45,637 nucleotides of DNA from a virus: positions 1-45,637 of the IMG/VR virus record IMGVR_UViG_3300017732_000014. One strand, 5' to 3'. Both the position numbers and the translations under genes were made by a program. Shown piece by piece: positions 22,201 to 32,200 of this stretch (the stretch's first letter is position 1; every line of letters starts with the position of its first letter). Under the pieces are notes generated by a model. That model had not been told where the DNA came from and made no database searches. It was given only the letters and a program-made list of their open reading frames with translations.

Positions 22201-24361
22201 TTTCGCCAGGTAAGAATCTACCAGATAGAGTCTTCACATATAGTAGTACACCTGTACTATAAACACCAGATGCAGTTCCTTCTACAACACCATAAGCACC
22301 ACTTGTAATACCAAATACATATTTACCTTCATCAAATGCATTAGTTCCTGTAGGAACAGATTCTAAAACTATCTTAGTAAAGAACTGTGGATCAAAGTAA
22401 GAGAATCCAAATGTTGTATTGTATGCATTAGTTCCTGCAGCAAGACGACCTCTAGAAAGAATGATATCTGAGTCTGAGTTAAAACCAGAACCTCTTTGCT
22501 TCAAGAAGAAGTTGTTAGGTTTTACTTTACCTATTACAGGAGTGATAGTAGGAGAATAATCTACCACAAATCCAAACTCATCCCCTGAGTTTGTCTGTGC
22601 ATTTGCTTCTGTTAAGAAAACCTTTCTCTTAAATTCAGTATCAGATAAATCATACTCTAACAATAACTGTTCTAATTCATTTTTAGGACCGAATACTGTG
22701 ATTTCTAAAAATTGAACAGATGTTGATGGATTGATAAGTGGTTTATTAGTAGTGGCAAAAGATAATGTTTTGAAAGAACCAATTGCTGTTGGTGTGCCAA
22801 GATCACTTCTAGTTTTGATGTAGAACAATTCACCAAACTGACTTTGGAAAGTTGCATCTGTTACAGCACCTATAAGAGTTGTAGTGTTTGTTATTTGAAG
22901 TGTTATGGTCTTTATACCATCATCGGGAGTAAAGTTAAGACCTCTTCTACTAATTGTTTGTCTATGATCTGTAGATAATTCTGTATTGTTTAATCCAACA
23001 GAACCATCATTAAATGTATTGTATAAAAATACGTCAGGATATGCAGTAAGATCAGATCCCTCTTTGTTTAAAGGAACACTACCAAATACATTGGTAACAC
23101 TAAATGATGGAAGACCCTGAGATTTTAAATTTACATTGTCAGTAGAAAGACTCTCTCTTGCTTTATCAATCTCAAGATACTTAGTCTCTTTATTGACAAT
23201 CTCATAACCTTTAATATATGCTTTACCAGGACCTATACTTGCAACCATCTTTCTAGAAGACTCAGTTGCATTATATCCATTGTATAAACCAAATTCATCT
23301 ACAGCATACAAACCTCTGTTACCATCTTTCTGTGCCCATTCTCTAATGTCTACAGAAAAATTATCTACAACATAATCACCTGACTCATCAAATGTCCTAC
23401 GAGCAAGTGTTTGTTCTAATACACTAAAGTCTGTAGACTCAACCTTTCTTTGGATTACTCCTCTTGATACTGTAAGAAGTTGTATAAAGTTCTTATCAGT
23501 AATTGCATTAAGAGCAAACTCTTTTAATATGAGAGATATTTTTAATCTATGTCCACCAGGTGCAGTATAGTTAGATGATCCTATTGCATTATCATATAAT
23601 GATGGATCTTCTTCTGGAGTAACAATCTCTTCTTTAATTGTAAAACCAACTTTTGCAGATGGTTTATTATAATACTCATCAATAACTAATAGTTCTGATT
23701 CACAACGAACAAAATAACCATTGACAAAGTAAATACCTTCTTCTACCTTAACAGCAGAACCAAATCCCATAGCAGGACTTTCTAATGAAGTTACCTCATT
23801 TGTATCAGGATTAGTTACTTGAATACTGGTTGGTAGAACACTACCATCTGTACCTACAACGAGTAAAGGTGTATTAACACCATCAACAACTTCTAGAGTC
23901 TCACCTTGTCTAAATGTAGTCTCAGTGTTAGACGAACCACTATTGACGTAATTTACAAACAAAGTATCTGCTGTGCTTTCTGTTGCCAGTTTCGTAGAAA
24001 CTATTCTTCCCTTGACACCAGAAGTTAACCCAAGTAGTTCTTCTCCAACTAATTGGGATATATCATATTTTTTATAAACAATATTATTATTACCATCGTT
24101 TACTGCAACTTCTGAAACAGATGATAATTTTACGTAATCTAATTTTGTGTTAAGTCCTACTTCACCAGGAATAACAAGTTCGCCTTGCTTGAAGGCATAT
24201 TTACCGAAGCTCTCTACTTGGTTTTGAAGAATTGATTGAACCTGTGTTAGTTCTCTACCTTGGATAGAATAGCCAGGTCTGAAAAGAATCTTATAAAAAT
24301 TCTTTTTCGCATCAAAATCTTCGTAATATGGGCTTACGTTTAGGTTCGTCTTCTGAGGCAT
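16259..24361 (-). CDS. DUF4815-type giant virion structural protein, 2700 aa
   Basis: The N-terminus has NLNVSPYYEDFDAKKNFYKI and FRPGYSIQGRELTQVQSILQ, the opening I associate with DUF4815, found in structural proteins of large marine myoviruses. Downstream the chain is predominantly beta-rich and contains GxGY-type repeats (RGLGYADGATLLI, NPGLNYDSAILTI, SGFGYTEAPSVVV). A charged segment near the middle, DIGKLEKRIERLEYYTTLSI, is probably a helical coiled-coil region. GGAG lies 4 nt before the ATG at 24361 and a GCTAAATA octamer about 37 nt upstream. It occupies the position of the T4 baseplate pin and fibre-connector genes that follow gene 8, so a peripheral baseplate role is inferred. There is no sign of a frameshift over 8.1 kb. 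Confidence 0.9.
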   Translation of the reverse strand: MPQKTNLNVSPYYEDFDAKKNFYKILFRPGYSIQGRELTQVQSILQNQVESFGKYAFKQGELVIPGEVGLNTKLDYVKLSSVSEVAVNDGNNNIVYKKYDISQLVGEELLGLTSGVKGRIVSTKLATESTADTLFVNYVNSGSSNTETTFRQGETLEVVDGVNTPLLVVGTDGSVLPTSIQVTNPDTNEVTSLESPAMGFGSAVKVEEGIYFVNGYFVRCESELLVIDEYYNKPSAKVGFTIKEEIVTPEEDPSLYDNAIGSSNYTAPGGHRLKISLILKEFALNAITDKNFIQLLTVSRGVIQRKVESTDFSVLEQTLARRTFDESGDYVVDNFSVDIREWAQKDGNRGLYAVDEFGLYNGYNATESSRKMVASIGPGKAYIKGYEIVNKETKYLEIDKARESLSTDNVNLKSQGLPSFSVTNVFGSVPLNKEGSDLTAYPDVFLYNTFNDGSVGLNNTELSTDHRQTISRRGLNFTPDDGIKTITLQITNTTTLIGAVTDATFQSQFGELFYIKTRSDLGTPTAIGSFKTLSFATTNKPLINPSTSVQFLEITVFGPKNELEQLLLEYDLSDTEFKRKVFLTEANAQTNSGDEFGFVVDYSPTITPVIGKVKPNNFFLKQRGSGFNSDSDIILSRGRLAAGTNAYNTTFGFSYFDPQFFTKIVLESVPTGTNAFDEGKYVFGITSGAYGVVEGTASGVYSTGVLLYVKTLSGRFLPGETIRDEGGVTVRIAKENTISHFIIQNRGLGYADGATLLINGLEFDSSKIDLSRTTDGKLYKASVANRSAVGIEYAQPPAITVKNPEGSSAPNAAASIVPILYRNTVTTYTPQNVKSIGCAYGSGNANDFSADVVVDSQKYSEIKTVTDYTFFGSQGSTFIESTSFSADASTAVQQGDLVQFSDDDNNLVRSIVQYATEQEGAYKSRIYLDTALPGAVTNASIVRLRPKVDNAAKGTLLFSTGSKQVSQISSGGDDTKIKYYFRRDFVTTATTGGGTITFAAQLPFGTQRFAAYSEENYIITVLDPGDAPDIIKGDIIYVPTDVVDISSATDTASGLTSGSISLQLSSAYFGNIPSNGTFPKLKLTATLEVSNAKPRLKTVVKNKRITVTSAGDRVVPLRGTDYDTEVVEILSYADAFKLNYVYEGTSSQPPEIDTAGNIISGTDVTSRYTFDDGQRDTIYDVSRIVLKPGFEETTGQLVISFDYFEHSQGDFCTIDSYLHEAGVSEDEIPTFDSSVLGITELKNVIDFRPKVDSTAIIPGFLDTSTLERTEGSFSGAGAIVASSPAPDKNLEYTFSFSQVQYLDRIDGIFLDKKGNFVVNEGNSSLNPTKPDPIEDAVPLFYAYIPAFTKTSKDVRITPVDNKRYTMRDIGKLEKRIERLEYYTTLSILEQQALNMQVKDEIGLDRFKSGFVVDNFEAHKVGNLKSLDYRCAVDAQQSVLRPQSKEDSVGLVEVNTREDQRAVSGYKKTGHMVTLPYSPLSLLGNSFASSTVNPNPFVVLQYVGDSDVSPSIDQWYDSSIEPVVVDTNTDLFNIFLAKESVKESFSSLHNSFVINWVGATSSFTAINSLGNVNTQVANTSVQTASVGSSSNISPQNNEVGKGLQTKSVGDSIVSTSLSFFARSVPIKFKVGRMKPNTRLYVFLEGRDISRWVNPDLRYTGIAGNSLSAFNGSITTDEYGNASGLIILPAGTPPNENAIWGGDIDTVGYDASAESLNFTVGTLTFRFTSSATNAAKTDVDSYTEVKYYATGILPENPSSIVSTKPSVFKSNEGVQLIESNTDNPVRPNPLAQTFKVENLDGGCFVTGIDLYFSKKSTTIPIKTYITNVDAEKPAKNIVPGSEKTLTPNTFLKCFASGNMSILKGENVTGASSTASGPILKVFDKNNVELVATASGRYSLTNEQVYTVVLSNHNGKSFLPNEDLIIPSVTLANDTGGTDFVLAIAKNSGKLSGIRVTNPGLNYDSAILTIESPQLPGGSTATASIEVSGGKIYNAEVSLSGFGYTEAPSVVVKGVGNGAGGCEIVTSIEIDTPAVRMGVAVDTDGVTQSTTPTHFGFDYPVYLQNDTEYALVIETDSIDYELWSSKLGETDIATSTVITTQPGLGSVYRSQNTESWTEDIFEDLKFTMYRAEFNTSRPAELLVKNENLGYELLETNPFETNASANTNSTSKLFKNNNSIVKVNHRDHGFETTGNSYVFYRSAKEIGGVTASILNSTLFQVSNSGVDTYNIQSSSQAAGNAIGGGDMVYATFNRKFETLYPQVSYLSFTGTTLNTEVKTTNVVPVDSGSVNYTSYAQASYEKTFLNEPHYFTNQKFIASSINETLNNVSESLTYKMSISSSVSHLSPIIDLSSATVKTVSNRIENATGQEDRFGRRDQVIEFYPVYQFNLAGNGGTQLQADQTIKGVTTKTTGTIARVNGQVVYVRVKTSQFFQKGETVTLGNQLGLSAVTVDSNPSQVFASIDDAATVVARNPNILNETYDNVITGKATIWNSQTQQLTLRNDVQPINDDFTGRIIDNVLFNRNAVTGDQLADIFRVGDFVKYPNQPDEENAYLEVGKVMYTNGLDFVAEDTSKNGSSIAKYVTKEVTITNPATAIDVHLLANVKDIGDLTVFFKYKKASSQENFEDIDWIYFNTSGEPDSFEIATSENTISGIVEKQSSYQDLKYSVSDLPEYSSFAIKIVMSGSDPAFVPKVQDIRAVAAF

Positions 24362-24375
24362 CTTACTCCGCCAAT

Positions 24376-24387
24376 AATACTAGTATT
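24376..24387. repeat. 12-bp perfect palindrome AATACTAGTATT
   Basis: This palindrome lies in the 59-nt gap between gene 8 and the DUF4815 gene, between the candidate octamer GCTAAATA and the start codon, so it falls in the predicted leader. It could be a small hairpin or a protein site; its brevity and A+T richness keep this weak. Confidence 0.35.
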
Positions 24388-24397
24388 CTCGTCATAT

Positions 24398-24405
24398 TAT
24401 TTAGC
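24398..24405 (-). promoter_or_regulatory. Possible late promoter octamer GCTAAATA before the DUF4815 gene
   Basis: The minus strand reads GCTAAATA about 37 nt before the ATG at 24361, in the noncoding gap after gene 8. It is identical to the octamer at 10040-10047 and matches TATAAATA at six of eight positions. Confidence 0.45.
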
Positions 24406-24420
24406 GAAGTTTTATAATGC

Positions 24421-26235
24421 TTAGAATTCAATTACTAACTTGATATCTTCGATCTGGTCAGGTGCACGAGTGATTAGTCTTCTGTTCTCAACATAAATTA
24501 CCTCACCTGAGTTATTTTCGATCTCAGGAGCAGCAAGTCCAGATGAGAATGTAACGCCTAATAATGTAGAACCATATGCAGTATCTACGTTACCAGATGC
24601 AGTAGAAAGTTCTCCAGTGATTGCGTTAGAACCATTAGACTCAAATCCTCTTACTACACCAGAGTCTGTGTGTGCATCGTTTGTTTGGATGTACTTAAGA
24701 ACTCCAGCAGTTGTAGAACCACTGTCTAATGTCCATGATACAACTGTACCATATGCTGTACCACCAGTTACAGTCTGTGTAATCTTCTCGTCAACAGAGA
24801 AGTCTGCAGAAGCACCAGTAATCTTAACTGCTTTTAATCCAGATAATGTATCAGAAGTAGAGAATGTTGTAGTACCCCAGTTAAATGGGTCTTGAATAAT
24901 TCCAATTCTACGGAAGTCGTTATCTACAGGGAAGTCTCCAGAACCCTCTGAATATGTAAGACGAATGTTAGTCATAACACGCTTACCATTAAGTTCTACT
25001 TCTTGATCAGAACCATGTCCACCTTGTGGAGGTAGAACAACTTCGATAGCACCAACAGCAGAAGCACCAGTTGTTACAGCAGATGATAAACCAGCGTTAG
25101 AGAATAAGTTACCATTTCCTAATAGTACGTTACCATAAGTGTAACCTGATCCACGTGCTTCAATTTCAGCAGATGTGATTGTACCAGCACCGTTTGTTAC
25201 AAACTTAACCTTACCACCTGTTCCATCACCAACAATAGCAGTGTATAGAGTCTGTGAAGCAGGAAGACCTGATCCAGCATTCTCAATAAGTGCTACATCA
25301 ATAGCACCAGAAACTGCAATACCAGCAACTGCGGTTCTACTTACGTTAGCAGGAAGAACGATTGGCATAAAGTCTGATGATAAGAACTTAAGAACATCAT
25401 CAGTAGGAATAGTGTACATATACTTCCAGATGTATCCTGCACCAGTTGTCTCTGTATAAAGACCAGTTGCAGAATCATAGTTACCACCAGCAGTATATGG
25501 TTCTTCGGTTGCGTTCTGTCCTGTAGTGTTGCTAGGGTTCTCTCCGTTATAGAGACACTTAAATACTTCGTAGTATGTGTTCATTACATAGAACTTAGCA
25601 TCTGAGATGCTTGTAGCACCAGTCGCTGCTTGTTTACCAACTTGACCACCGCCACCTGGTGTAGCAGAGTAGTCTGGTTTGAACATGTCATACTTAGGGT
25701 TAGCAACTAGATCCCAGTTGTAACGGCGGATAACTGTTCTTGCAAAAGAATCAGTAATACGTTTGGCAGCAATTAATTCGTCGTATAGAGTAATCTTTTC
25801 TCTCTGATTATCTAGAGGAAGTGGTGGAACATCTTCAGTAGCGTAACGATATACACCAGAGACTGCTGTAGCACCTGTGTCAGAACCGCCAGCACCACCT
25901 GTTCTACCTTTTAATGCAGATCCAAGAGGAGGAGCAGAGTTAACACCAGAACTTCCAAAAACGTCGGTTAATAATAAAGCGGTGTCATATACTGCTGCAA
26001 CTGTGGCACGAAAAGCAGTCGATCCATATGTACCCACATAAACTTCATTTCCGACTACGAAAGCCGTTGAGTTCTTGGTATGTATTTCTAAATATGCCTT
26101 CCATGGTTGTGGTCTTCCCACAAAGAAATACATTCTTGATCTTTCCGAACTCGTATCGTTGGGTCCTTCGGTTAAAGATTCTAAAAATTGTTTAGCGTTA
26201 AAAATTCTAAACTTATCAGAGATAATAGCAGCCAT
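24421..26235 (-). CDS. 8: Baseplate wedge protein gp8, enlarged, 604 aa
   Basis: Near the N-terminus is YFFVGRPQPW, matching the T4 gp8 region FGRSEPW, followed by a YRCL-like segment (YYEVFKCLYNGENPS) and GYIWKYMYTIP, which matches gp8 GYVWEYLYEIP. The C-terminus has IGIIQDPFNWGT and SGEVIYVENRRLITRAPDQ, close to the T4 gp8 end SGEMIYMENRPP. At 604 aa it is much longer than T4 gp8 (334 aa); the extra sequence includes glycine-rich beta segments such as ARGSGYTYGNVLLGNG. In T4, gp8 is a dimeric wedge component contacting gp6, gp7 and gp10. AGGAAA precedes the ATG, and tandem TATAAATA octamers lie 42-61 nt upstream. Confidence 0.93.
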   Translation of the reverse strand: MAAIISDKFRIFNAKQFLESLTEGPNDTSSERSRMYFFVGRPQPWKAYLEIHTKNSTAFVVGNEVYVGTYGSTAFRATVAAVYDTALLLTDVFGSSGVNSAPPLGSALKGRTGGAGGSDTGATAVSGVYRYATEDVPPLPLDNQREKITLYDELIAAKRITDSFARTVIRRYNWDLVANPKYDMFKPDYSATPGGGGQVGKQAATGATSISDAKFYVMNTYYEVFKCLYNGENPSNTTGQNATEEPYTAGGNYDSATGLYTETTGAGYIWKYMYTIPTDDVLKFLSSDFMPIVLPANVSRTAVAGIAVSGAIDVALIENAGSGLPASQTLYTAIVGDGTGGKVKFVTNGAGTITSAEIEARGSGYTYGNVLLGNGNLFSNAGLSSAVTTGASAVGAIEVVLPPQGGHGSDQEVELNGKRVMTNIRLTYSEGSGDFPVDNDFRRIGIIQDPFNWGTTTFSTSDTLSGLKAVKITGASADFSVDEKITQTVTGGTAYGTVVSWTLDSGSTTAGVLKYIQTNDAHTDSGVVRGFESNGSNAITGELSTASGNVDTAYGSTLLGVTFSSGLAAPEIENNSGEVIYVENRRLITRAPDQIEDIKLVIEF

Positions 26236-26276
26236 TGTTTTTCCTGTTCCGACGTTATTGTATTAAGTGCCTGAGT

Positions 26277-26296
26277 TATTTATACGTTTATTTATA
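26277..26296 (-). promoter_or_regulatory. Tandem T4-type late promoters upstream of gene 8
   Basis: Two perfect TATAAATA octamers occur on the minus strand at 26289-26296 and 26277-26284, exactly 12 bp apart. The upstream one contains the TAA stop of the 3676-aa gene. In T4 this octamer is the -10 element read by the late sigma factor gp55, with no -35 element. The gene 8 ATG lies 42-54 nt downstream, with AGGAAA before it. An exact consensus twice in an intergenic gap makes chance unlikely. Confidence 0.85.
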
Positions 26297-29200
26297 CGAT
26301 TGATATAGGTACTATCTCAGATCCAGACGCAATCTGATTATCACCATTATGTCTAGTACAACCAGTGAAGGTATTAGCAGTCTTACCAGTATACTTAATT
26401 ATACCTGTATATGTACCATTGTTATGTAAAATATACCCTGTTGTTGGGAAGTAAGTTGTATCTTGTACAACAATATTTCCACCAATAGTTCCTACTGTAG
26501 AACTAATAGCGACAGGATTTTGTATTGATGGTAATGCAAGATTGAACTTATCTCCTGCCTTTGTGAAGGAGGAGTTTGCTCTATCTACAAAATCACCAAG
26601 AGTCAATGATGGATAGTATGTTGATATATCAGCGATTGTTAGGTTAGATACGTCAGCAGTTCCATCATCAAATGCTATGTACTGCCAGTTTCCTATATTA
26701 GAACCTACAGTAGTCTTTATATATGAACCGATATATTCGTTAGTTCCAAATAGTTCGTTTCTTACTTCAATGATTGTTCCATCACGTTGAGTAACAGTAT
26801 AGTTACCAAGAGCATTTTCAATCAAATCAACTTGGTTCTGATTTCTCTGTTGTATAGGATCATTAATGAACGCTGTCTCTTCATATCCATCAACTGCACC
26901 GCCAGGTGGAGGTACAATAAGAACTTCAGTTGATTCCTTAGTAATGTCTAAGTCATCAGGAGATGTTACTTGTCTGAATACTTGTCTTTCAAATCCAGAA
27001 CCGACGAGTCCAATGTTAACCATTCTAACATCGCTTTCAGACTCAACTTCAACAAGACCAGCAGATATAACTGTTACATCTTCAATCTGTCTGAGGTAAG
27101 TTCCAGCAACCCAATCTTGTTCAGTTGTTCCTTGATATCCTCTAATGATTTGATAGAATCTATCATTAATCTTCTTCTCATAGTATATAACCTCATCACC
27201 AATCATCAATCTACCACTAGGAGCAAACTTAGATGTATCAGCAATGTAAGCAATAACATCACCGATGAGGAAGTCAAGATCCAATAGTGCAGCATTCTCA
27301 AAGTAGTTGACATTGCTGATTGCATTATTAGGAATCTCAATCTGCTGAGTCTGTGTGATTACTTTAGAAACAGTAGATATAGAATTGAGAGATACAATAT
27401 CTTGAACCTCTGCAGAAACAACAGTTGCTTCATAAGTAGGACCTTCAAATACTTGAACTTCACTAGCAGGAGTAGGTCTGTTAGTATTAAGTTCTAGATA
27501 ATCTCTTTGTGGATCTAATGCTCCACCAATAGAGAATACCTCTATCTCGTCAGGAGTAAATTCTCTTTCGAGAACAATCTCAGCATCACCCGCTACCTGT
27601 ACTGATAGAGAACTAACACCTGTAATACCTGTAAGACCAGACTCATCAATCTCAGTAACAACTGATAAAGCAGTCATTCCACCAGTTTCCACAAATGGAT
27701 TGATAGCAACATTGATTAGAGAAACACCAACGTCTCTTTCACTTAAGATATCAAATCTTCTAGTTGTGATAACCTTAGGTGCTTTGGTATATCCAGAACC
27801 ACCATCAAGTAGATCAACACTAATTACCTGACCCTTACTTACTAATACATTTGCTTTAGCACCACCACCATTACCATCTAATGTCTCAAACTTAAGTACA
27901 GGAGGTGTATAATACTGATATGCAGTTGGTTGTGTAATTGGATCATAACTACGCTGGTTCCATGTAAGAGATATTACAGATCCATTCTGAATTTCTGCAA
28001 CGACAGAAAGACCTTCTCCTCTCGTGATTCCAGTATAAGTCTCAACTGAGACTGAACCAAAGATATCATCAGATGTCTGTTCGTTAGGTCTTCCATCTTT
28101 ACTTGTAGTTTCAGTAGGGAGAGTTTTAATTTTTCTAAAACCTGTCTCACCTTCTACTTTAATATTGTCTCCATTAGACAAATATACAAATGGTGCAACA
28201 TATGTTTTACCAACTACTGTTCCAAACCAATCAGAGTTAGGATCTTTTAATATATTTCTACCATCACTATCTTTCTTGAGATTTAAAATCTCATTTGTTA
28301 TATCTGCATCTGTTAGTATAAAACTATTATTGTAATTTCCTTTTGATGCAAATGTATAATCTAGTCCCGACTCGATATTTGAGTTTTGAGATTTTAATTC
28401 AAATACTACAGTGTTTCCAGTTCTAATTGGGTTTGAAAGTTCACCTATTACATTCTTAGTACCATTTGCTCTTGTTTGCCACACATGTATAGGATTACCT
28501 ATCTTTTCACCCATCCATGTATAACTTAACAAAGTATCCATGTTTTGTTGGGAAGCAACAAATGAGAAAGTTCCTTGACTGAAATAAGTGTCAGGTGCAA
28601 AGTCATATATGTTTAATATTTGACCTACGTCTCTACCATAGATGTAACGCATGTCAATCTGCATATCTTTCTTGATAGAATCATGGAATGTGATATTAGG
28701 ACCTGAAACAGTATACGCCTTTCCATTTACTTGTAGTACACCATCTAAGAATACATACAAACTATCTTCGGATTCAATGCTTTGAACAGTTCCATCTAAT
28801 ACATCAAGAATTAAGAAAGGTCCGTTTCTAACACCATCTACCAATTCAAAATCAATTGTCAATCTCTTGTAATTAGAAACACCAATACCTACAACTTTTT
28901 CTACAGCAGTTGGTTCACCAATACTCTTAGCACCTAAGTCTTGATCCCATATAGGAGCAGTATCAAATTTAATTACGTTAGGAATAACAGTTCTATCAAT
29001 CCAGTAAGCATCTTTTAATGGATAGTTTTCTGTAAACTTAGGTCTTTGTAATACTGAATTGATTGTAAGGAATAAATCTTCATCTTCTTCTGTGTTTACT
29101 TCAGTATTATCATCCCAATATAATTCAAAGTCTGTGGTCTCACCATCAATATAATCAGGTAGACTTCTTGTTACAGACTCTTCTTTTACAACATCACTTA

Positions 29201-32200
29201 AATTTTCATACAGTGAATCCATTGCAGAGATGACAGTAGTGCATTCCTCTACAGGAAGTAAAGGATCACCAAGTATATTGTAATTAGAATATGTTACTGT
29301 ACCAGTCCAATAACCAGACTTATTTTGATTAACTGGTGTCTTCTCTACAAGTCCACGCCCTTCTGTAATAATAGTCTCAGTAATATCATGGTATGTGTTA
29401 AGTGTACTCTCTACTTCTGCACATACAGGACTTAGAGAATCTACAAGAACATTAGGATCTGTGATTGACAACTGATTTCTCATTGCCTGTATACAATTAT
29501 TTTTAACTTCATTCATTATGAAAATTGTTGACTCCACAGTTCCAGTAATTCCCTTCTGGACTTCACCTAAAGATGATGCATCGTAATACAACTCTTCACC
29601 ATAAGGATAATCATTTTGTTTATAGTATGCTTGTGCATTCTCTACAATTTTAAAATTACCACCCATCTTAAGATGATAAACATACGCCTGTATCAATGGT
29701 CTCATTTGAAGAGGATAAAATGGTGCTACACCAGGACCTCCACCCCAACCTAAGTTTGGATACTGTGTTTGAGTTGCATTCAATGCTAATTGAATAATTT
29801 CTGTTTCATTCTTCTCTATCAACTCTCCTGCTTTATAGAACATACCATTGTTCAATGCACTCCAACCAAACTTAGCTTGTGTTGTACCTGAGAAAGAAAG
29901 AGGTACTGTGACAGTTGCACCAGGTGGCACAGTGAATGTGCTTCCTAATGGAACTTGTGCAGTGCTAGTGCCAATAGTAGTTGTACTACCTGTGCCAGAT
30001 ACAGGAGTGGTACCAGATGGAGCACCACCGCCACCACCAGAGTTTGCAAGTGCAGCATTGTTTAATGTGACCTGTGTATCACTATCAATAGATACAATCT
30101 TAGTTCCTGTTGGATATGATTTACCAGAACTTACAAACAAACCAACAGCAAGATTCTTAGTGCTGCTGACAGTCATTGTTTTCTGACCTTGAACATATGC
30201 AATGTTTACATCAACAAAGTCCCAGTTCCTAATTGCAAGTTTTGCTAATCTAGTTGCATACTCAAATATATCATTAGATTGTGTCTTATAATTCCTAATG
30301 TAAAGATAAGCACTACCCGAACTAAAGATTGATGCATAATCAATTGTCTTGATATTTCCACCAAATCTAATATCATGTTGATAAGCATCTAAGATTGCTC
30401 TGATGTTTGCCTCATAATCATCTTGTTTGGTACTCCAGTCTAATGATGGGTGAGTTGCTTTACCATATCCAATAGTCTCATCAATAATAAACTGTACATT
30501 TCTTTCAATTTGATTTGCAGAATCTATCCATGTACCACCACGTTGGAATATATTTCTTAATTTTTTAAAGTATTTTGTATTGTATTGTTCATCTTTAAAT
30601 TTAAAGACCTTACCATAGAATGTAACGCCAACAAGAGGTGGTTGTGAGAATGTAATATTTCCAGAATTTATAGTATATGCAATGCCAGGTTCTTGTATAA
30701 CTCCATCAAGAGTCACAATCATATTTTTTAACTTATTATCTGCTAAGTTAAATGCCACACCATCTTTCTTAGTTGTAAATGCAGTAGTTCCTTGTAATCT
30801 ACCATCATTATCAAATGCTCCATCAAATACTGCACCTAATGTAAACTCAAATGCCTCTGCTTCGTTAAAATTAAACTCACTTGTTGCAGCAGTACCAAAT
30901 CCTTTACGTATTCTTTGGTTCTCAACTTTCTGTACAGTCTGTGTAACAATTCTACTTGAGTTCTCAACTGTAATCTTATTCTTCTCAGGATCCCAAAGTT
31001 GTACAACGGTGAAGTGTGTTGCATCAGGTGTACGATCTTTAGGCAACTCAACTAATGAACCTTGATCTCTTGTTGCAAAATTAGCAGTTGCTTCAATATC
31101 AACTTGACCAAATAATTTGAAACCAGCAGGGTGTGTAGTTGCTTTGATAAGATCACGCCATTGCTCAATAGATGTTCCTGACTTAATAACATAAGAATAA
31201 TCTTGATAGAATAAACTGTCTATTATCTTTTGATTTTGTACACCTAGTTTTCCTTTGTCTGATTGATAGAAACCTAAGTTATCATAAAAACTAGAAATCT
31301 CTTCACTAAATGTAGTTACAAATATAGATTGTACTATACCAGATACTGGCATAATTGTAGATTCTATAGAAACATCTTCACGAACTATACCAGTAGAATT
31401 TTCTACCTTAAGTAAATTAGATCCAAATCTCCAATCTACAACTGTTGCTCTGAATACTTCTACACCATTAATTTTTTGAACTACTTGTTCACCAATTCTA
31501 AAGTTGCCATTATAATTTTTCAATGCAAGAACATAGTTAGATCGGAATGTAGATGACACAGTTTCATCTAAATGGAATGCTCCACCGTTAGATGTTATTC
31601 TTACACTCTGTGGTACACCTATAGATGTACTCTCAACAAATGCTTCTACCTCACCTTCTACAATAAGAATCTCAGGTGCATATGTATAACCTCTGCCTGG
31701 TTTTTCTACAGTAATAGATGTGACTTTACCTTCTCTTACAAGAACATTGAATTTTACATCTGATCCATCAGACTTAGTTATTACAATTTTAGGATTTACA
31801 TAGTTAGATCCTTCATTTGTAATGTCAACTCCTGTAATAGTTTGTGATGCTGCATCAAATGTTACAGTTGCTGCTGCTCTGTAAGACTCTGCAGGATCAA
31901 CACCAGTGATAACTGGAACTTTCTTATAGTTTAATCCTAAATTTATAATTCCGACTGTATTAATCTTACCGATAGCGAACTGACCATTAGTAGTATAAGA
32001 AATGGATCCAGAACCATCCCAAAGAGGAGTACTGGTAACATCATAAACAAAACGATTTGGTGTAACATAATTGATAGTCTTAGTTCCTTGTAGAGGATCA
32101 GTTACAAGTTTAAAGTATGATCCTCCAGAGTTTACTACATTCTTATTATCAAAGTAATAGAAGTTTGTAAAATCTGTTCCAGTTTTTGTTTGATATGTAT

